Below are positions 15,618 to 23,471 of a DNA stretch of 64,000 nucleotides, in pieces. Numbering within the stretch: the first letter of the stretch is position 1; every line of letters begins with the position of its first letter. The position numbers were made by a program, and so were the translations under genes. Below the pieces are notes generated by a model. It was not told the DNA's origin. It made no database searches and saw only the letters and a list, made by a program, of their open reading frames with translations. Origin of the DNA: Candidatus Aphodovivens excrementavium (GTDB taxonomy: Bacteria > Actinomycetota > Coriobacteriia > Coriobacteriales > Eggerthellaceae). Location of the stretch: assembly GCA_018715935.1 (NCBI GenBank), contig DVKR01000040.1, positions 1-64,000 on the forward strand. The letters are read 5' to 3'.

Positions 15618-17027
15618 TCAGTCCACCGTGAAGCTCATATAGTTGCGGAGCAGGCCGACCCTCGTCTTTGTTTCGGCCTTCTCGTAGATGGAGGAGACGT
15701 GCCGCTGGACCATCCGCCGCGAGATGAACAGGCTGTCGGCGATCTCCTGCAAGTCGTCGTCGGTGGTCAGAAGCCTCTCCAGCACTTCCGTTTCGCGGGG
15801 GGTCAGGGAGCAGCGCTCCGCGTACAGCTGCAGCCGCTCTTGCGACAAGATCTCCTGCTGCGCGGGGATCTCCTCGATCTGCTCCGAAGCGGTGACCGCG
15901 CGGGCGATATACGGCAGCAGCACCAGCAGGATGCCGATCGATATCAGGCAGCTTCCCACCGCCAGCGCCGTGCTGCCCACGGCGTCGTAAATGCTCAGGG
16001 CAGGGAGGATGGTTGCGGCCACCGTAAGGCTGCGCACGATGCGCCCCATGCCCGCCCATAGCTCGGGGCATTTGCTCTTCGGCGCAAAGTCCAAGAACAT
16101 CACGGTGAGAAAGATCACGTAAAAGCCGCTGTACAGGTACATCAGCGCGGTGCCCGCAAAATAGCCGACCTCCTCGGAGAGGAAGAACATGCAGACGGAG
16201 GAAACCAGTATGGCGCACACCGTGGCGAGCGGGAGGTATTTCCTCTCCTTCACATCCGCGATGAACCCCGCCAAAACGAGCCCCAAGGCATAGAAGAGCC
16301 GAACCCCGCTGTAGATATTGTAGGATCGCTCGGCGTTGAAGGCGGTCAGCACGCTGTCGATCATCCCCGCGACAAGGCTCATCAGCACAACGGCAGCGAC
16401 CAGGGCGATCGCCGTTTTGCGGTACTTCCGGTCATCCGAAAAGCTTTGGACCGGCTTTTCCGGAATCCAATTCCTCGGCACCCGGATGACGAATAACATC
16501 ACAAGCGCCACGCTCAAGAAGATGCCGACCATGAAAACGACCGATTGTGAAATCAGATTCTGCACGACGAACTGCAAGACGATCGGCGCCGCCATGCCGG
16601 CGCCGATCACCCTTCCCGTATACCGGCTTCCGGCAAAGCACATCGCCGTATCGTAATACACGCAGCCGCCGATATGGCCGGTCAGCAGAAGCGCCGCGGT
16701 GGCGCTCGCCAGGAAAACGGCCGGCTGGTCCGCGATCAGCAAGACGGCGGCGGCCGCGAGGCACAGGGCGCCTACGACGATCAACGCCGCTTTTCTCGAT
16801 CGTTCCGTTTTGCAGGCTTTGCGCAGCAGGGAAAAAGAAAGGAAGCCCGCGCCTGTGCAGACAAGCCCGAACGTGTACACGGAGTTCACGGAGGAGCTTC
16901 CGAGAACGACGGCGCAGCGCTCGTTGACATACGCCTCGATCAGCATGAAGGTGAAGAAACACAGCGCGAAACAGATTCCGCACAGAAGCCGTGGGGAAGG
17001 GTTCGCCCTCACCCGTTTTTCCGCCAT
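15618..17027 (-). CDS. LuxR-family regulator with membrane domain
   Basis: A 468-aa protein with ten to twelve hydrophobic segments (about 15-370) resembling an MFS-like membrane domain, followed by a C-terminal LuxR/NarL helix-turn-helix (about 405-465: LTPRETEVLERLL, LQEIADSLFISRRMVQRHVS). This architecture is common in Coriobacteriia, where such proteins are thought to couple membrane sensing to transcription. The start at 17027 (MAEKRVRANP) has AGGGGG about nine bases upstream; the longer open frame to 17255 lacks membrane or coding character. It is followed after 246 bp by the 1325-aa surface-protein gene in the same direction, its likely target. A TATAAT at 17224-17229 would give a leader of about 190 nt. 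Confidence 0.85.
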   Translation of the reverse strand: MAEKRVRANPSPRLLCGICFALCFFTFMLIEAYVNERCAVVLGSSSVNSVYTFGLVCTGAGFLSFSLLRKACKTERSRKAALIVVGALCLAAAAVLLIADQPAVFLASATAALLLTGHIGGCVYYDTAMCFAGSRYTGRVIGAGMAAPIVLQFVVQNLISQSVVFMVGIFLSVALVMLFVIRVPRNWIPEKPVQSFSDDRKYRKTAIALVAAVVLMSLVAGMIDSVLTAFNAERSYNIYSGVRLFYALGLVLAGFIADVKERKYLPLATVCAILVSSVCMFFLSEEVGYFAGTALMYLYSGFYVIFLTVMFLDFAPKSKCPELWAGMGRIVRSLTVAATILPALSIYDAVGSTALAVGSCLISIGILLVLLPYIARAVTASEQIEEIPAQQEILSQERLQLYAERCSLTPRETEVLERLLTTDDDLQEIADSLFISRRMVQRHVSSIYEKAETKTRVGLLRNYMSFTVD

Positions 17028-17633
17028 CGACCGGCCCCCTTTTTTGCACTTCCCGCCACATCGCCGATACCGCAGCAAAGCGTCCGGCGGATACGCTCCA
17101 AATCTCGAGGCCGACGCATTCGTCGTAACCGAGCTTCGCAACCGTGGAAACCGCGGCGCCGTCATCTGGTCGAGGGAGTTTCGCAAATCTCGGCCACCGG
17201 CTTCTGCGGCTTTTCTGCGGCTTATTATATTGCACACCCGTGCGATTGGCCCCATCGTTCCGCACGCTCCGCCGCAACGGGCGCGGAACGACCGCGAGGC
17301 GGCGGGGATAGCCGAGGAGCTGCCAGAGGAAGCAGGAGCGCCCGGCGGCCAGAATTCCCAAACGGCAGCTTGGACGCGGCAGGACCCCAGCCATTCTGCA
17401 TTTCAAGTTAGGAGGATATCTACTACTTTTGGCCTGCGGCCCGGAGGGAGATAGGAAGGGCAAGTCGGTCGTGCCCGCGTAGGGCGAGGAGGGATGCGCC
17501 GCGCTTCCCTCCTCGAGGTTGCGGGGGCGGATGTCTCCGATTGCAAACGCCCCATCCGGAGCACGACCGACGACATCCCCGCCATCCGCTTTTCCCGCCA
17601 ATCGCCCGAATTTGCCCAGAAAACCCCGATTTC
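17028..17633. other. Gene-free stretch upstream of the LuxR gene
   Basis: No credible coding frame, RNA gene or long repeat is seen in these 606 bases. The only signals are a fragment of the GTGAAAAAG-family repeat at 17033-17051 (CCCCCTTTTTTTGCAC) and a minus-strand TATAAT at 17224-17229 without a recognisable -35. Confidence 0.4.
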
Positions 17634-17666
17634 GGCAAAAAGAAAGGCCGGACGATTGTCCGGCCT
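17634..17666 (-). terminator. Rho-independent terminator after tRNA-fMet
   Basis: On the minus strand, AGGCCGGAC and GTCCGGCCT form a perfect 9-bp stem with a four-base loop, followed by TTCTTTTT. It begins about eight bases beyond the tRNA 3' end, so it terminates that transcript. Confidence 0.85.
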
Positions 17667-17673
17667 GAAGTTT

Positions 17674-17750
<77 letters not shown>

Positions 17751-17794
17751 CTATGTAAGTGCTCGCTTCGCTTTCGCAAAAACGGCAAGAGAGG

Positions 17795-17823
17795 ATGTTA
17801 CTCTGACCTTCACCAAAACGCAA
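17795..17823 (-). promoter_or_regulatory. Probable tRNA-fMet promoter
   Basis: Minus-strand TTGCGT (17818-17823) and TAACAT (17795-17800) are separated by 17 bp, 45 bases upstream of the mature 5' end. Confidence 0.45.
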
Positions 17824-18035
17824 GCTGATAGCTTTACAAACACATGATGCACACACTTAGAGGAAGATCGAAACGCGCGATCACTCCTGCTACCGACAAG
17901 CGCCACACTCCCACAATCAACGCTCGCATTTAACTTGTCGGAAAACTAACCTTATCCCCCCGAGCGTTACAATCGAGAACGCAAAAACGTTAGGACTGCC
18001 TTCCCAAACGCCTGACACCTAGCTTTGGAGGATTC

Positions 18036-18833
18036 ATGCCCGTTATCGACTCGCACGCACATATCTATCCCGACAAAATTGCTGCACGCGCGGTTTCTGC
18101 CATCAGCACGTTCTACAACATCCCCATGGAAAACCCCCAGGGCACGCCTGAAGCGCTTCTCAAAGCCTGCGAGAACACGCCCATCACGCACTTCATTGTG
18201 CATTCGGTGGCAACCACCGCGCATGCCGTCACGTCGTGCAACAACTTTATCGCCGAGCAGTGCAAAACCCACCCGCAGTTCATCGGCTTTGGAACCATGC
18301 ACCAAGACTTCGAAGATCCCGAGGCGGAAATCGACCGCATGATAGAGCTGGGGCTACACGGCATAAAGCTGCACCCCGACACGCAGGAAGTGAACATGGA
18401 CGACCCGCGTCTTATGGCGGTTTACGAGATCATGGAAGCACGCGGGTTACCGCTGGTGGTGCACACGGGAGACTTCCGCCACGACTACTCGCACCCGCGA
18501 CGCTTGAAAAACGTGCTGCGCACCTTCCCCGATCTCGTGGTTGACGGCGCCCACCTGGCAGGCTGTTTCGTCCCTGACATCGGATACGACGTGCTACACG
18601 CCGAGCGCTTGTTCGTAGACGCCTCGAGCACGCTTCCGTTTGTGGGAGCTCGTCGCTTTGCCGAGCTCGTGCGCATGTGGGGCACCGACCGCGTTATGTT
18701 CGGCTCCGATTTCCCTATGTGGAACCCTAATTCCGAGTACGCGGTGCTGGCGTCATGTGGTTTCAACGACGACGAAATGGACAAGCTCACTTACCTGAAC
18801 GCACAGCGCTTCTCCGGCGTCACCGTGGAATAA
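18036..18833 (+). CDS. Amidohydrolase (ACMSD-type TIM barrel)
   Basis: A 265-aa metal-dependent hydrolase of the amidohydrolase 2 family. Visible ligands are the HAH pair (residues 7-9), KLHP near 111, VHTGD near 147, GAHL near 174 and FGSDFPMWNP near 222, in the expected order of the barrel. TTGGAGGATTC precedes the ATG. Members include decarboxylases and hydrolases of cyclic acids; the substrate cannot be told here. It stands alone, convergent with folC, and 5' to it (17824-18035) only weak promoter-like sequence is seen. Confidence 0.85.
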   Translation: MPVIDSHAHIYPDKIAARAVSAISTFYNIPMENPQGTPEALLKACENTPITHFIVHSVATTAHAVTSCNNFIAEQCKTHPQFIGFGTMHQDFEDPEAEIDRMIELGLHGIKLHPDTQEVNMDDPRLMAVYEIMEARGLPLVVHTGDFRHDYSHPRRLKNVLRTFPDLVVDGAHLAGCFVPDIGYDVLHAERLFVDASSTLPFVGARRFAELVRMWGTDRVMFGSDFPMWNPNSEYAVLASCGFNDDEMDKLTYLNAQRFSGVTVE

Positions 18834-18904
18834 GAGGGCGACAGGAAATCTAGCGCCCGCACCCGTTCGCACGATCCGATAGCGCCCCGGTCTACACGCG
18901 CGCC

Positions 18905-20281
18905 CTAGCGGGACGCGCGAATGGCGGCCTTCACCGCCGCCACGGAGTACAGGCTCCCGAAGGCGCAGATCAACCCATCGGCTCCCGCCAGCTCGCGAGC
19001 ACGGGCGAGCGCATCGACGAAGTCGCGCGCCACATACGGGCTCACACACGCCGAGCATCCCAGCAAATCCTGACCCGTCCAGCGAATCGCACGCGCAAGC
19101 TTGTATGAAGGCAGCGCGCGCGGATTGTCTGGCGTCACGCACACAAACGCACTGCCGCACGGCAGCACCGCCTCCAGCATCTCCGGATAGTTCTTGTCTT
19201 CAAGCACTCCAATCACGAACACGGCCTTGCGTCCCGCAAACACCTCGCCCAGCGAATCGGCGAGGGCGCGTGCGCCCTGCGGGTTGTGCCCTCCATCGAC
19301 TATGATCGCGAACCCGTCGGAAGCGCTGCCGCCTTCCACGATTTCAAACCTGCCGGGCCAGCGCGTCTGCGCAATGCCCTCGCGCACCGCATCGTCGGAA
19401 ATGCTCCAGCCCTTCGCACGCAGCGCATCGATTATCTCCAGTGACAGCGCCGCGTTCTGGGGTTGATACGAACTGACGAGCTGCGTGGTGAGCTTGCGAC
19501 CCTTATAGGTGAAGGCACGACTCGGTGCGGCGCGGCGCTCGGGCGACCCATCTTTCCCAGGCCATTGCACAGAGCCCTCTTCCAACTGCCCAAAATCCGG
19601 CACGCGCAGCTCGCAGCCGTAATCGGCAGCACGCCGGGCAACCACCTCCATCGCCTCGGGCTCTTGCGGCCACGACACCACCGTTGCCCCCGGCTTGATA
19701 ATCCCCGCCTTTTCGCCCGCTATCTGGGCAAGCGTATTTCCTAATAGCGCCGTGTGATCAAGCCCTATGCGCGTGATGGCGCAGACTTCAGGCATATCGA
19801 TAACGTTGGTGGAATCCAGCCTGCCGCCCAGCCCCACCTCCATTACCACGATGTCGCAGCGCGAGCGTGCGAAATGCAGCAGCGCGACGGCGGTCATAAG
19901 CTCGAATTCGGTGGGGTTATCTCCCGTTTCCTTTGCCATCGCCTCAGCATGAGTGCGCACCTCAAGCGTGACCTCGCGCAGGTCGGCGAGGCTGATCATA
20001 GCCTCGTCAACCTGGATGCGCTCTTCGAAATGCTCGATATACGGGCTGGTGAAAAGCCCTGTTTTTAATCCGGCTGCCTGCAGCACCGCAGCGGTAAACG
20101 CGCACACCGACCCTTTGCCGTTGGTGCCCGCCACATGGACGAACTTCAATGCGTCCTGCGGTCGCCCCAGACGCTCAAGCAGTTCGCATATACGCTCAAG
20201 CCCCAGTCGCGACGCCTGCCAGCGCGGCGTGTTGATATAGGCAACGGGGTCGAAATCGTCAGGGGCAAGCTCAGGACCCAT
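18905..20281 (-). CDS. folC: Folylpolyglutamate / dihydrofolate synthase
   Basis: A 458-aa Mur-ligase-type enzyme that adds glutamate to dihydropteroate and folates. It shows FVHVAGTNGKGSVCAFTAA (P-loop, residues about 46-64), SPYIEHFEERIQV, the central VEVGLGGRLDSTNV metal-binding segment near 148, THRIGLDH-like ITRIGLDHTALLG, and GGHNPQGA near 337. Length and order match FolC. Its start lies only nine bases downstream of the nfnB stop, so nfnA, nfnB and folC are probably one transcript. FolC needs ATP and glutamate; no other folate gene is in the window. Confidence 0.93.
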   Translation of the reverse strand: MGPELAPDDFDPVAYINTPRWQASRLGLERICELLERLGRPQDALKFVHVAGTNGKGSVCAFTAAVLQAAGLKTGLFTSPYIEHFEERIQVDEAMISLADLREVTLEVRTHAEAMAKETGDNPTEFELMTAVALLHFARSRCDIVVMEVGLGGRLDSTNVIDMPEVCAITRIGLDHTALLGNTLAQIAGEKAGIIKPGATVVSWPQEPEAMEVVARRAADYGCELRVPDFGQLEEGSVQWPGKDGSPERRAAPSRAFTYKGRKLTTQLVSSYQPQNAALSLEIIDALRAKGWSISDDAVREGIAQTRWPGRFEIVEGGSASDGFAIIVDGGHNPQGARALADSLGEVFAGRKAVFVIGVLEDKNYPEMLEAVLPCGSAFVCVTPDNPRALPSYKLARAIRWTGQDLLGCSACVSPYVARDFVDALARARELAGADGLICAFGSLYSVAAVKAAIRASR

Positions 20282-20290
20282 GAGGCGCCC

Positions 20291-21763
20291 TTATTTCAAC
20301 AGGTAGTTGGCGATACCTGCAGCGGCACGCTTGCCGGCGCCCATCGCCAGGATAACCGTGGCAGCGCCGATAACCGTGTCGCCGCCGGCGAACACGCCCG
20401 GCTTCGAGGTCGCGCCCGTTTCTTCGTCGGCGATAACCAGGTTGCGCGACGTCACCTCAAGACCTGGCGTCGTCTGCGCAATGAGCGGATTGGTTTTCGA
20501 GCCGATGGCGATAACCATCATGTCGGCGTCGATAACAAACTCGCTGCCTTCCACCGGCACGGGGCGGCGACGCCCCGACGCATCGGGTTCTCCCAGTTCC
20601 ATGCGGATGCACTCAACACCGGTAACCCAGCCGTCTTCGCTACCGATGATGCGCACCGGATTGCATAGCAGGTCGAACTGCACGCCCTCTTCCTGCGCAT
20701 GATGGATTTCTTCGGCACGCGCCGGCATTTCCTCCATGCCGCGACGATACACAATATGCACTTCTGCGCCCAGACGAAGCGCGGTGCGCGCGGCATCCAT
20801 GGCAACGTTGCCGCCACCAGAAACCACGCACTTCTTTCCTGCATATACCGGCGTGTCGTACTCGGGGAACTGATAGCCCTTCATCAGATTAACGCGCGTA
20901 AGCAGCTCGTTCGCCGTCATCACGCCGTTTAAGCCCTCGCCTTCGATGCCCAGATAGCTGGGAAGCCCCGCGCCCGTGCCCACGAACACCGCATCGAAAC
21001 CGCGCTCGTCAAGCAGCTCGTCGATGCTGTAGAGCTTCCCCACAAGCGCATTCATCTCAAACTCTACGCCCTGTTCGGAAAGCTGCGAGATTTCACACTC
21101 CACCAGGTCTTTCGGAAGACGGAACTCGGGAATGCCGTAGGTGAGCACGCCGCCCGCCTTGTGCAACGCCTCGAACACGCGCACCGAGCAGCCACGTTTT
21201 GCCAACTCTCCCGCACACGTCAGCGACGCCGGCCCCGACCCCACAACCGCCACGCGCTTGCCAGCAAGGTCGCGGATAGGCTCGGGATCCGTGGCATCCG
21301 CGGGTTGAGCACCGGAAGCCGCAGCGTCGGCTGGTTCCGTCGGCTGGAAAGCCGACGGAACTCCTCCCATTGCCCAATCGGCAACAAAGCGCTCCAGGCG
21401 TCCAATGCCCACCGGCTCGCCTTTACGGCCGCGCGTGCACACTCCCTCGCACTGCGTTTCCTGCGGACATACGCGCCCGCAGATGGCTGGAAGCGCATTT
21501 GCGCCTTTCACCAGGTCGTAGGCCTCTGCGAAGTTTCCATTGGCAACCTGCTCGATAAATTGCGGGATAGGCACGCCAACCGGACAGCCGTCAACGCAGG
21601 GCGCCTTTGGACACTGAATGCACCGGCGCGCTTCATTGATTGCATCTTCGGCGGTATACCCACGCGCTACCTCATCGAACGTCTTTGCGCGCTCGGCAGG
21701 GTCCAGCTCGGGCATGGGTGTTTTCTCTTGCTGCTTATTCGTTTCATAGCTTCTACGCGCCAT
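20291..21763 (-). CDS. nfnB: NfnB: NADP-binding large subunit of bifurcating transhydrogenase
   Basis: A 490-aa flavoprotein related to the small subunit of glutamate synthase. The N-terminal ferredoxin-like domain has the cysteine clusters CIQCPKAPCVDGCP and ICGRVCPQETQCEGVC for two [4Fe-4S] centres; two Rossmann folds follow (VAVVGSGPASLTCAGEL near 173, CVVSGGGNVAMDAAR near 310) and an FAGGDTVIGAATVILAMGAG C-terminal block. Because NfnA is encoded just upstream, the pair should form NADH-dependent reduced ferredoxin:NADP oxidoreductase, which makes NADPH by electron bifurcation. No gltB-type large subunit is nearby, arguing against glutamate synthase. AGGAG precedes ATG 21763. folC follows nine bases after the stop. 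Confidence 0.9.
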   Translation of the reverse strand: MARRSYETNKQQEKTPMPELDPAERAKTFDEVARGYTAEDAINEARRCIQCPKAPCVDGCPVGVPIPQFIEQVANGNFAEAYDLVKGANALPAICGRVCPQETQCEGVCTRGRKGEPVGIGRLERFVADWAMGGVPSAFQPTEPADAAASGAQPADATDPEPIRDLAGKRVAVVGSGPASLTCAGELAKRGCSVRVFEALHKAGGVLTYGIPEFRLPKDLVECEISQLSEQGVEFEMNALVGKLYSIDELLDERGFDAVFVGTGAGLPSYLGIEGEGLNGVMTANELLTRVNLMKGYQFPEYDTPVYAGKKCVVSGGGNVAMDAARTALRLGAEVHIVYRRGMEEMPARAEEIHHAQEEGVQFDLLCNPVRIIGSEDGWVTGVECIRMELGEPDASGRRRPVPVEGSEFVIDADMMVIAIGSKTNPLIAQTTPGLEVTSRNLVIADEETGATSKPGVFAGGDTVIGAATVILAMGAGKRAAAGIANYLLK

Positions 21764-21809
21764 GCGAAATCTCCTATCGGTGTTGCCGCGCTAGTGGTGA
21801 TGTTGCGCT

Positions 21810-21843
21810 ATCGTCAGCGCCGCGCCATCGTCAGCGCCGCGCT
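21810..21843. repeat. 17-bp tandem duplication
   Basis: ATCGTCAGCGCCGCGC followed by C or T occurs twice in direct tandem in the 111-bp gap between nfnA (stop 21875) and nfnB (start 21763), 32 bases past the nfnA stop. It is one of several short arrays in 3' flanks in this window. Confidence 0.75.
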
Positions 21844-21874
21844 CTTGGCGATGCCGTGTCGCATATCTGCCGCT

Positions 21875-22729
21875 TTATGCGTTGCAGGCGCGGGCCTCGC
21901 TTGCATACTTGCCCTTGGCGGCATCACGCGCTGCCGCCTCGAAATCGCGGTACATCACACCGCGGTGCATCGCGTCATCGAAATCAACCAGGTGGCCGTC
22001 GAAATCGGGACCGTCTACGCACGCGTGCTTGTACTCGTCGCCCACCTTCACGCGACAGCCTCCGCACATTCCCGTTCCGTCAATCATGATGGGGTTCATA
22101 GAAACGAGGGTTTTGATCCCATAGGGCTTGGTGGTAAGCGCAACGAACTTCATCATAATCACCGGGCCCACGGCCAGAACCAGATCATAGTTCGCTCCTG
22201 CTTCGATGCGCTCTTGCAAGGGGGCCGTCACCACGCCCTTATTGCCGTTAGAGCCGTCGTCGGTCATCACCTTGTGCCAGGAAGAGCATGCCGCCAGCTC
22301 GTCTTCAAGCAGGATGAGGTCTTTGTTACGAAAACCCGTAATCACGTCAACCTCGCACCCGTTTTCGTGCAACCACTTAGCCTGCGGATACGCAATTGCC
22401 GTACCCAAACCACCGCCGATAACGCAGGCGCGCTTCACGCCCTCGAGCTCGGTGGGGTTTCCGAACGGGCCGGCGAAATCCAAAAGCGCCTCGCCCGCCT
22501 TCAACGTGGCAAGGTGCATGGTAGTCGCACCCACCGCTTGGAACACGATGGTCACCGTGCCCGCTTCGGGATCGGTCTCGTTCATGGTAAGCGGAATGCG
22601 CTCGCCGTGCTCGTCGATGCGCAGCATGATGAACTGCCCGGGTTTTATCTTCTTCGCGATTTCCGGCGCGCGCACCACCATGCGCGTCACCTCGGCGTTA
22701 AGCCGTTCTACCTGTTCAATGGGATACAC
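21875..22729 (-). CDS. nfnA: NfnA: NAD-binding small subunit of bifurcating transhydrogenase
   Basis: A 284-aa ferredoxin-NADP-reductase-like protein (dihydroorotate dehydrogenase electron-transfer subunit family). FAD-binding RIPLTMNE near 55, NAD-binding VIGGGLGTAIAYPQAKWL near 107, and C-terminal cysteines GMCGGCRVKV and ACVDGPDFDGHLVDF that ligate a [2Fe-2S] cluster are visible. It transfers hydride from NADH into the NfnAB complex. The frame starts at GTG 22729 with AGGGGG eleven bases upstream, a loose but plausible site. An extended -10 box (TGATATACT) lies about 45 bases upstream. A pyrK role is possible by homology, but the adjacent nfnB favours NfnA. Confidence 0.88.
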   Translation of the reverse strand: MYPIEQVERLNAEVTRMVVRAPEIAKKIKPGQFIMLRIDEHGERIPLTMNETDPEAGTVTIVFQAVGATTMHLATLKAGEALLDFAGPFGNPTELEGVKRACVIGGGLGTAIAYPQAKWLHENGCEVDVITGFRNKDLILLEDELAACSSWHKVMTDDGSNGNKGVVTAPLQERIEAGANYDLVLAVGPVIMMKFVALTTKPYGIKTLVSMNPIMIDGTGMCGGCRVKVGDEYKHACVDGPDFDGHLVDFDDAMHRGVMYRDFEAAARDAAKGKYASEARACNA

Positions 22730-22774
22730 CTGGCTTCAATCCCCCTCGTTATATGGTTGCTTTGGGAAGCTATC

Positions 22775-22783
22775 AGTATATCA
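22775..22783 (-). promoter_or_regulatory. Extended -10 promoter for nfnA-nfnB-folC
   Basis: Minus-strand TGATATACT is a TGN-TATACT extended -10 element 46 bases upstream of the nfnA GTG. No convincing -35 is present, as is usual for extended -10 promoters. Confidence 0.5.
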
Positions 22784-22855
22784 GCCAAAGAAGAACGGTT
22801 GGTGGCGCTTGGCGTTTCTGCACGTTAGACGGTTGCGTTTTCGCGTGGAGGGAAA

Positions 22856-23416
22856 CTAGGCGCGCAGCAGCTCGCCCAGCGTGGCGAAATCGTCTTCAAG
22901 GGCTACGCGCTTGCTTCCGTCGTAGAGCGCAGCCGCCGGATGAAAAATGGGAAACACCTTGAACTTGCCCGCCATCTGCAGCTTTCCATGCAGGCGCGTG
23001 ATGCCCACTTCGGTCTTCAAGATAAACTTGGTTGAAAAGTTCCCCAGAGTCACAATGAACTCGGGGTCGATGGTGCGCGTCTGCTCGCGCAGATATGGCG
23101 TGCACAGCTCAATTTCCTCAGGTCGCGGGTTGCGGTTTCCCGGAGGACGACATTTCAGCACATTGGCAATGAAAACGTCTTCGCGCTTGAGACCCGCGAT
23201 GGCAAGCAGCTCGTTAAGGTACTTTCCGGCGGCGCCTACAAACGGCTCGCCCTGCAGGTCCTCGTTTTTACCAGGAGCCTCGCCGACAATCAGCACGCGG
23301 GCATTGGGGTTTCCCTCGCCGAACACCGTTTGCGTGCGGCCGTCGGCAAGCGGGCAGCGGTGGCATGCCTGCACTTCGGCACGAATTTCATCCAAAGGAA
23401 TGTGCGGTTTATGCAT
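22856..23416 (-). CDS. Type-4 uracil-DNA glycosylase
   Basis: A 186-aa [4Fe-4S] uracil-DNA glycosylase (UDG family 4), which excises uracil arising from cytosine deamination. The four cysteine ligands are visible in two places (CHRCPLADG near 18-21, and CRPPGNRNPRPEEIELC near 86-102). Catalytic motif GEAPGKNEDLQGEPFVG and the C-terminal HPAA(A)L-type FHPAAALYDGS are intact. ATG 23416 is preferred over TTG 23425 because AAGGTGG stands ten bases before it. It follows alr by 55 bases and may be co-transcribed with it. Confidence 0.92.
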   Translation of the reverse strand: MHKPHIPLDEIRAEVQACHRCPLADGRTQTVFGEGNPNARVLIVGEAPGKNEDLQGEPFVGAAGKYLNELLAIAGLKREDVFIANVLKCRPPGNRNPRPEEIELCTPYLREQTRTIDPEFIVTLGNFSTKFILKTEVGITRLHGKLQMAGKFKVFPIFHPAAALYDGSKRVALEDDFATLGELLRA

Positions 23417-23471
23417 TGAGAACAACCACCTTACTCGTACACTTCAGAAAGACCGCCTGCGCTGCGGGCGA

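Noticed and set aside
20291-21763. Glutamate synthase small subunit (gltD)
   Set aside because: The protein fold fits, but no large subunit is present and an NfnA-type partner is encoded next to it.
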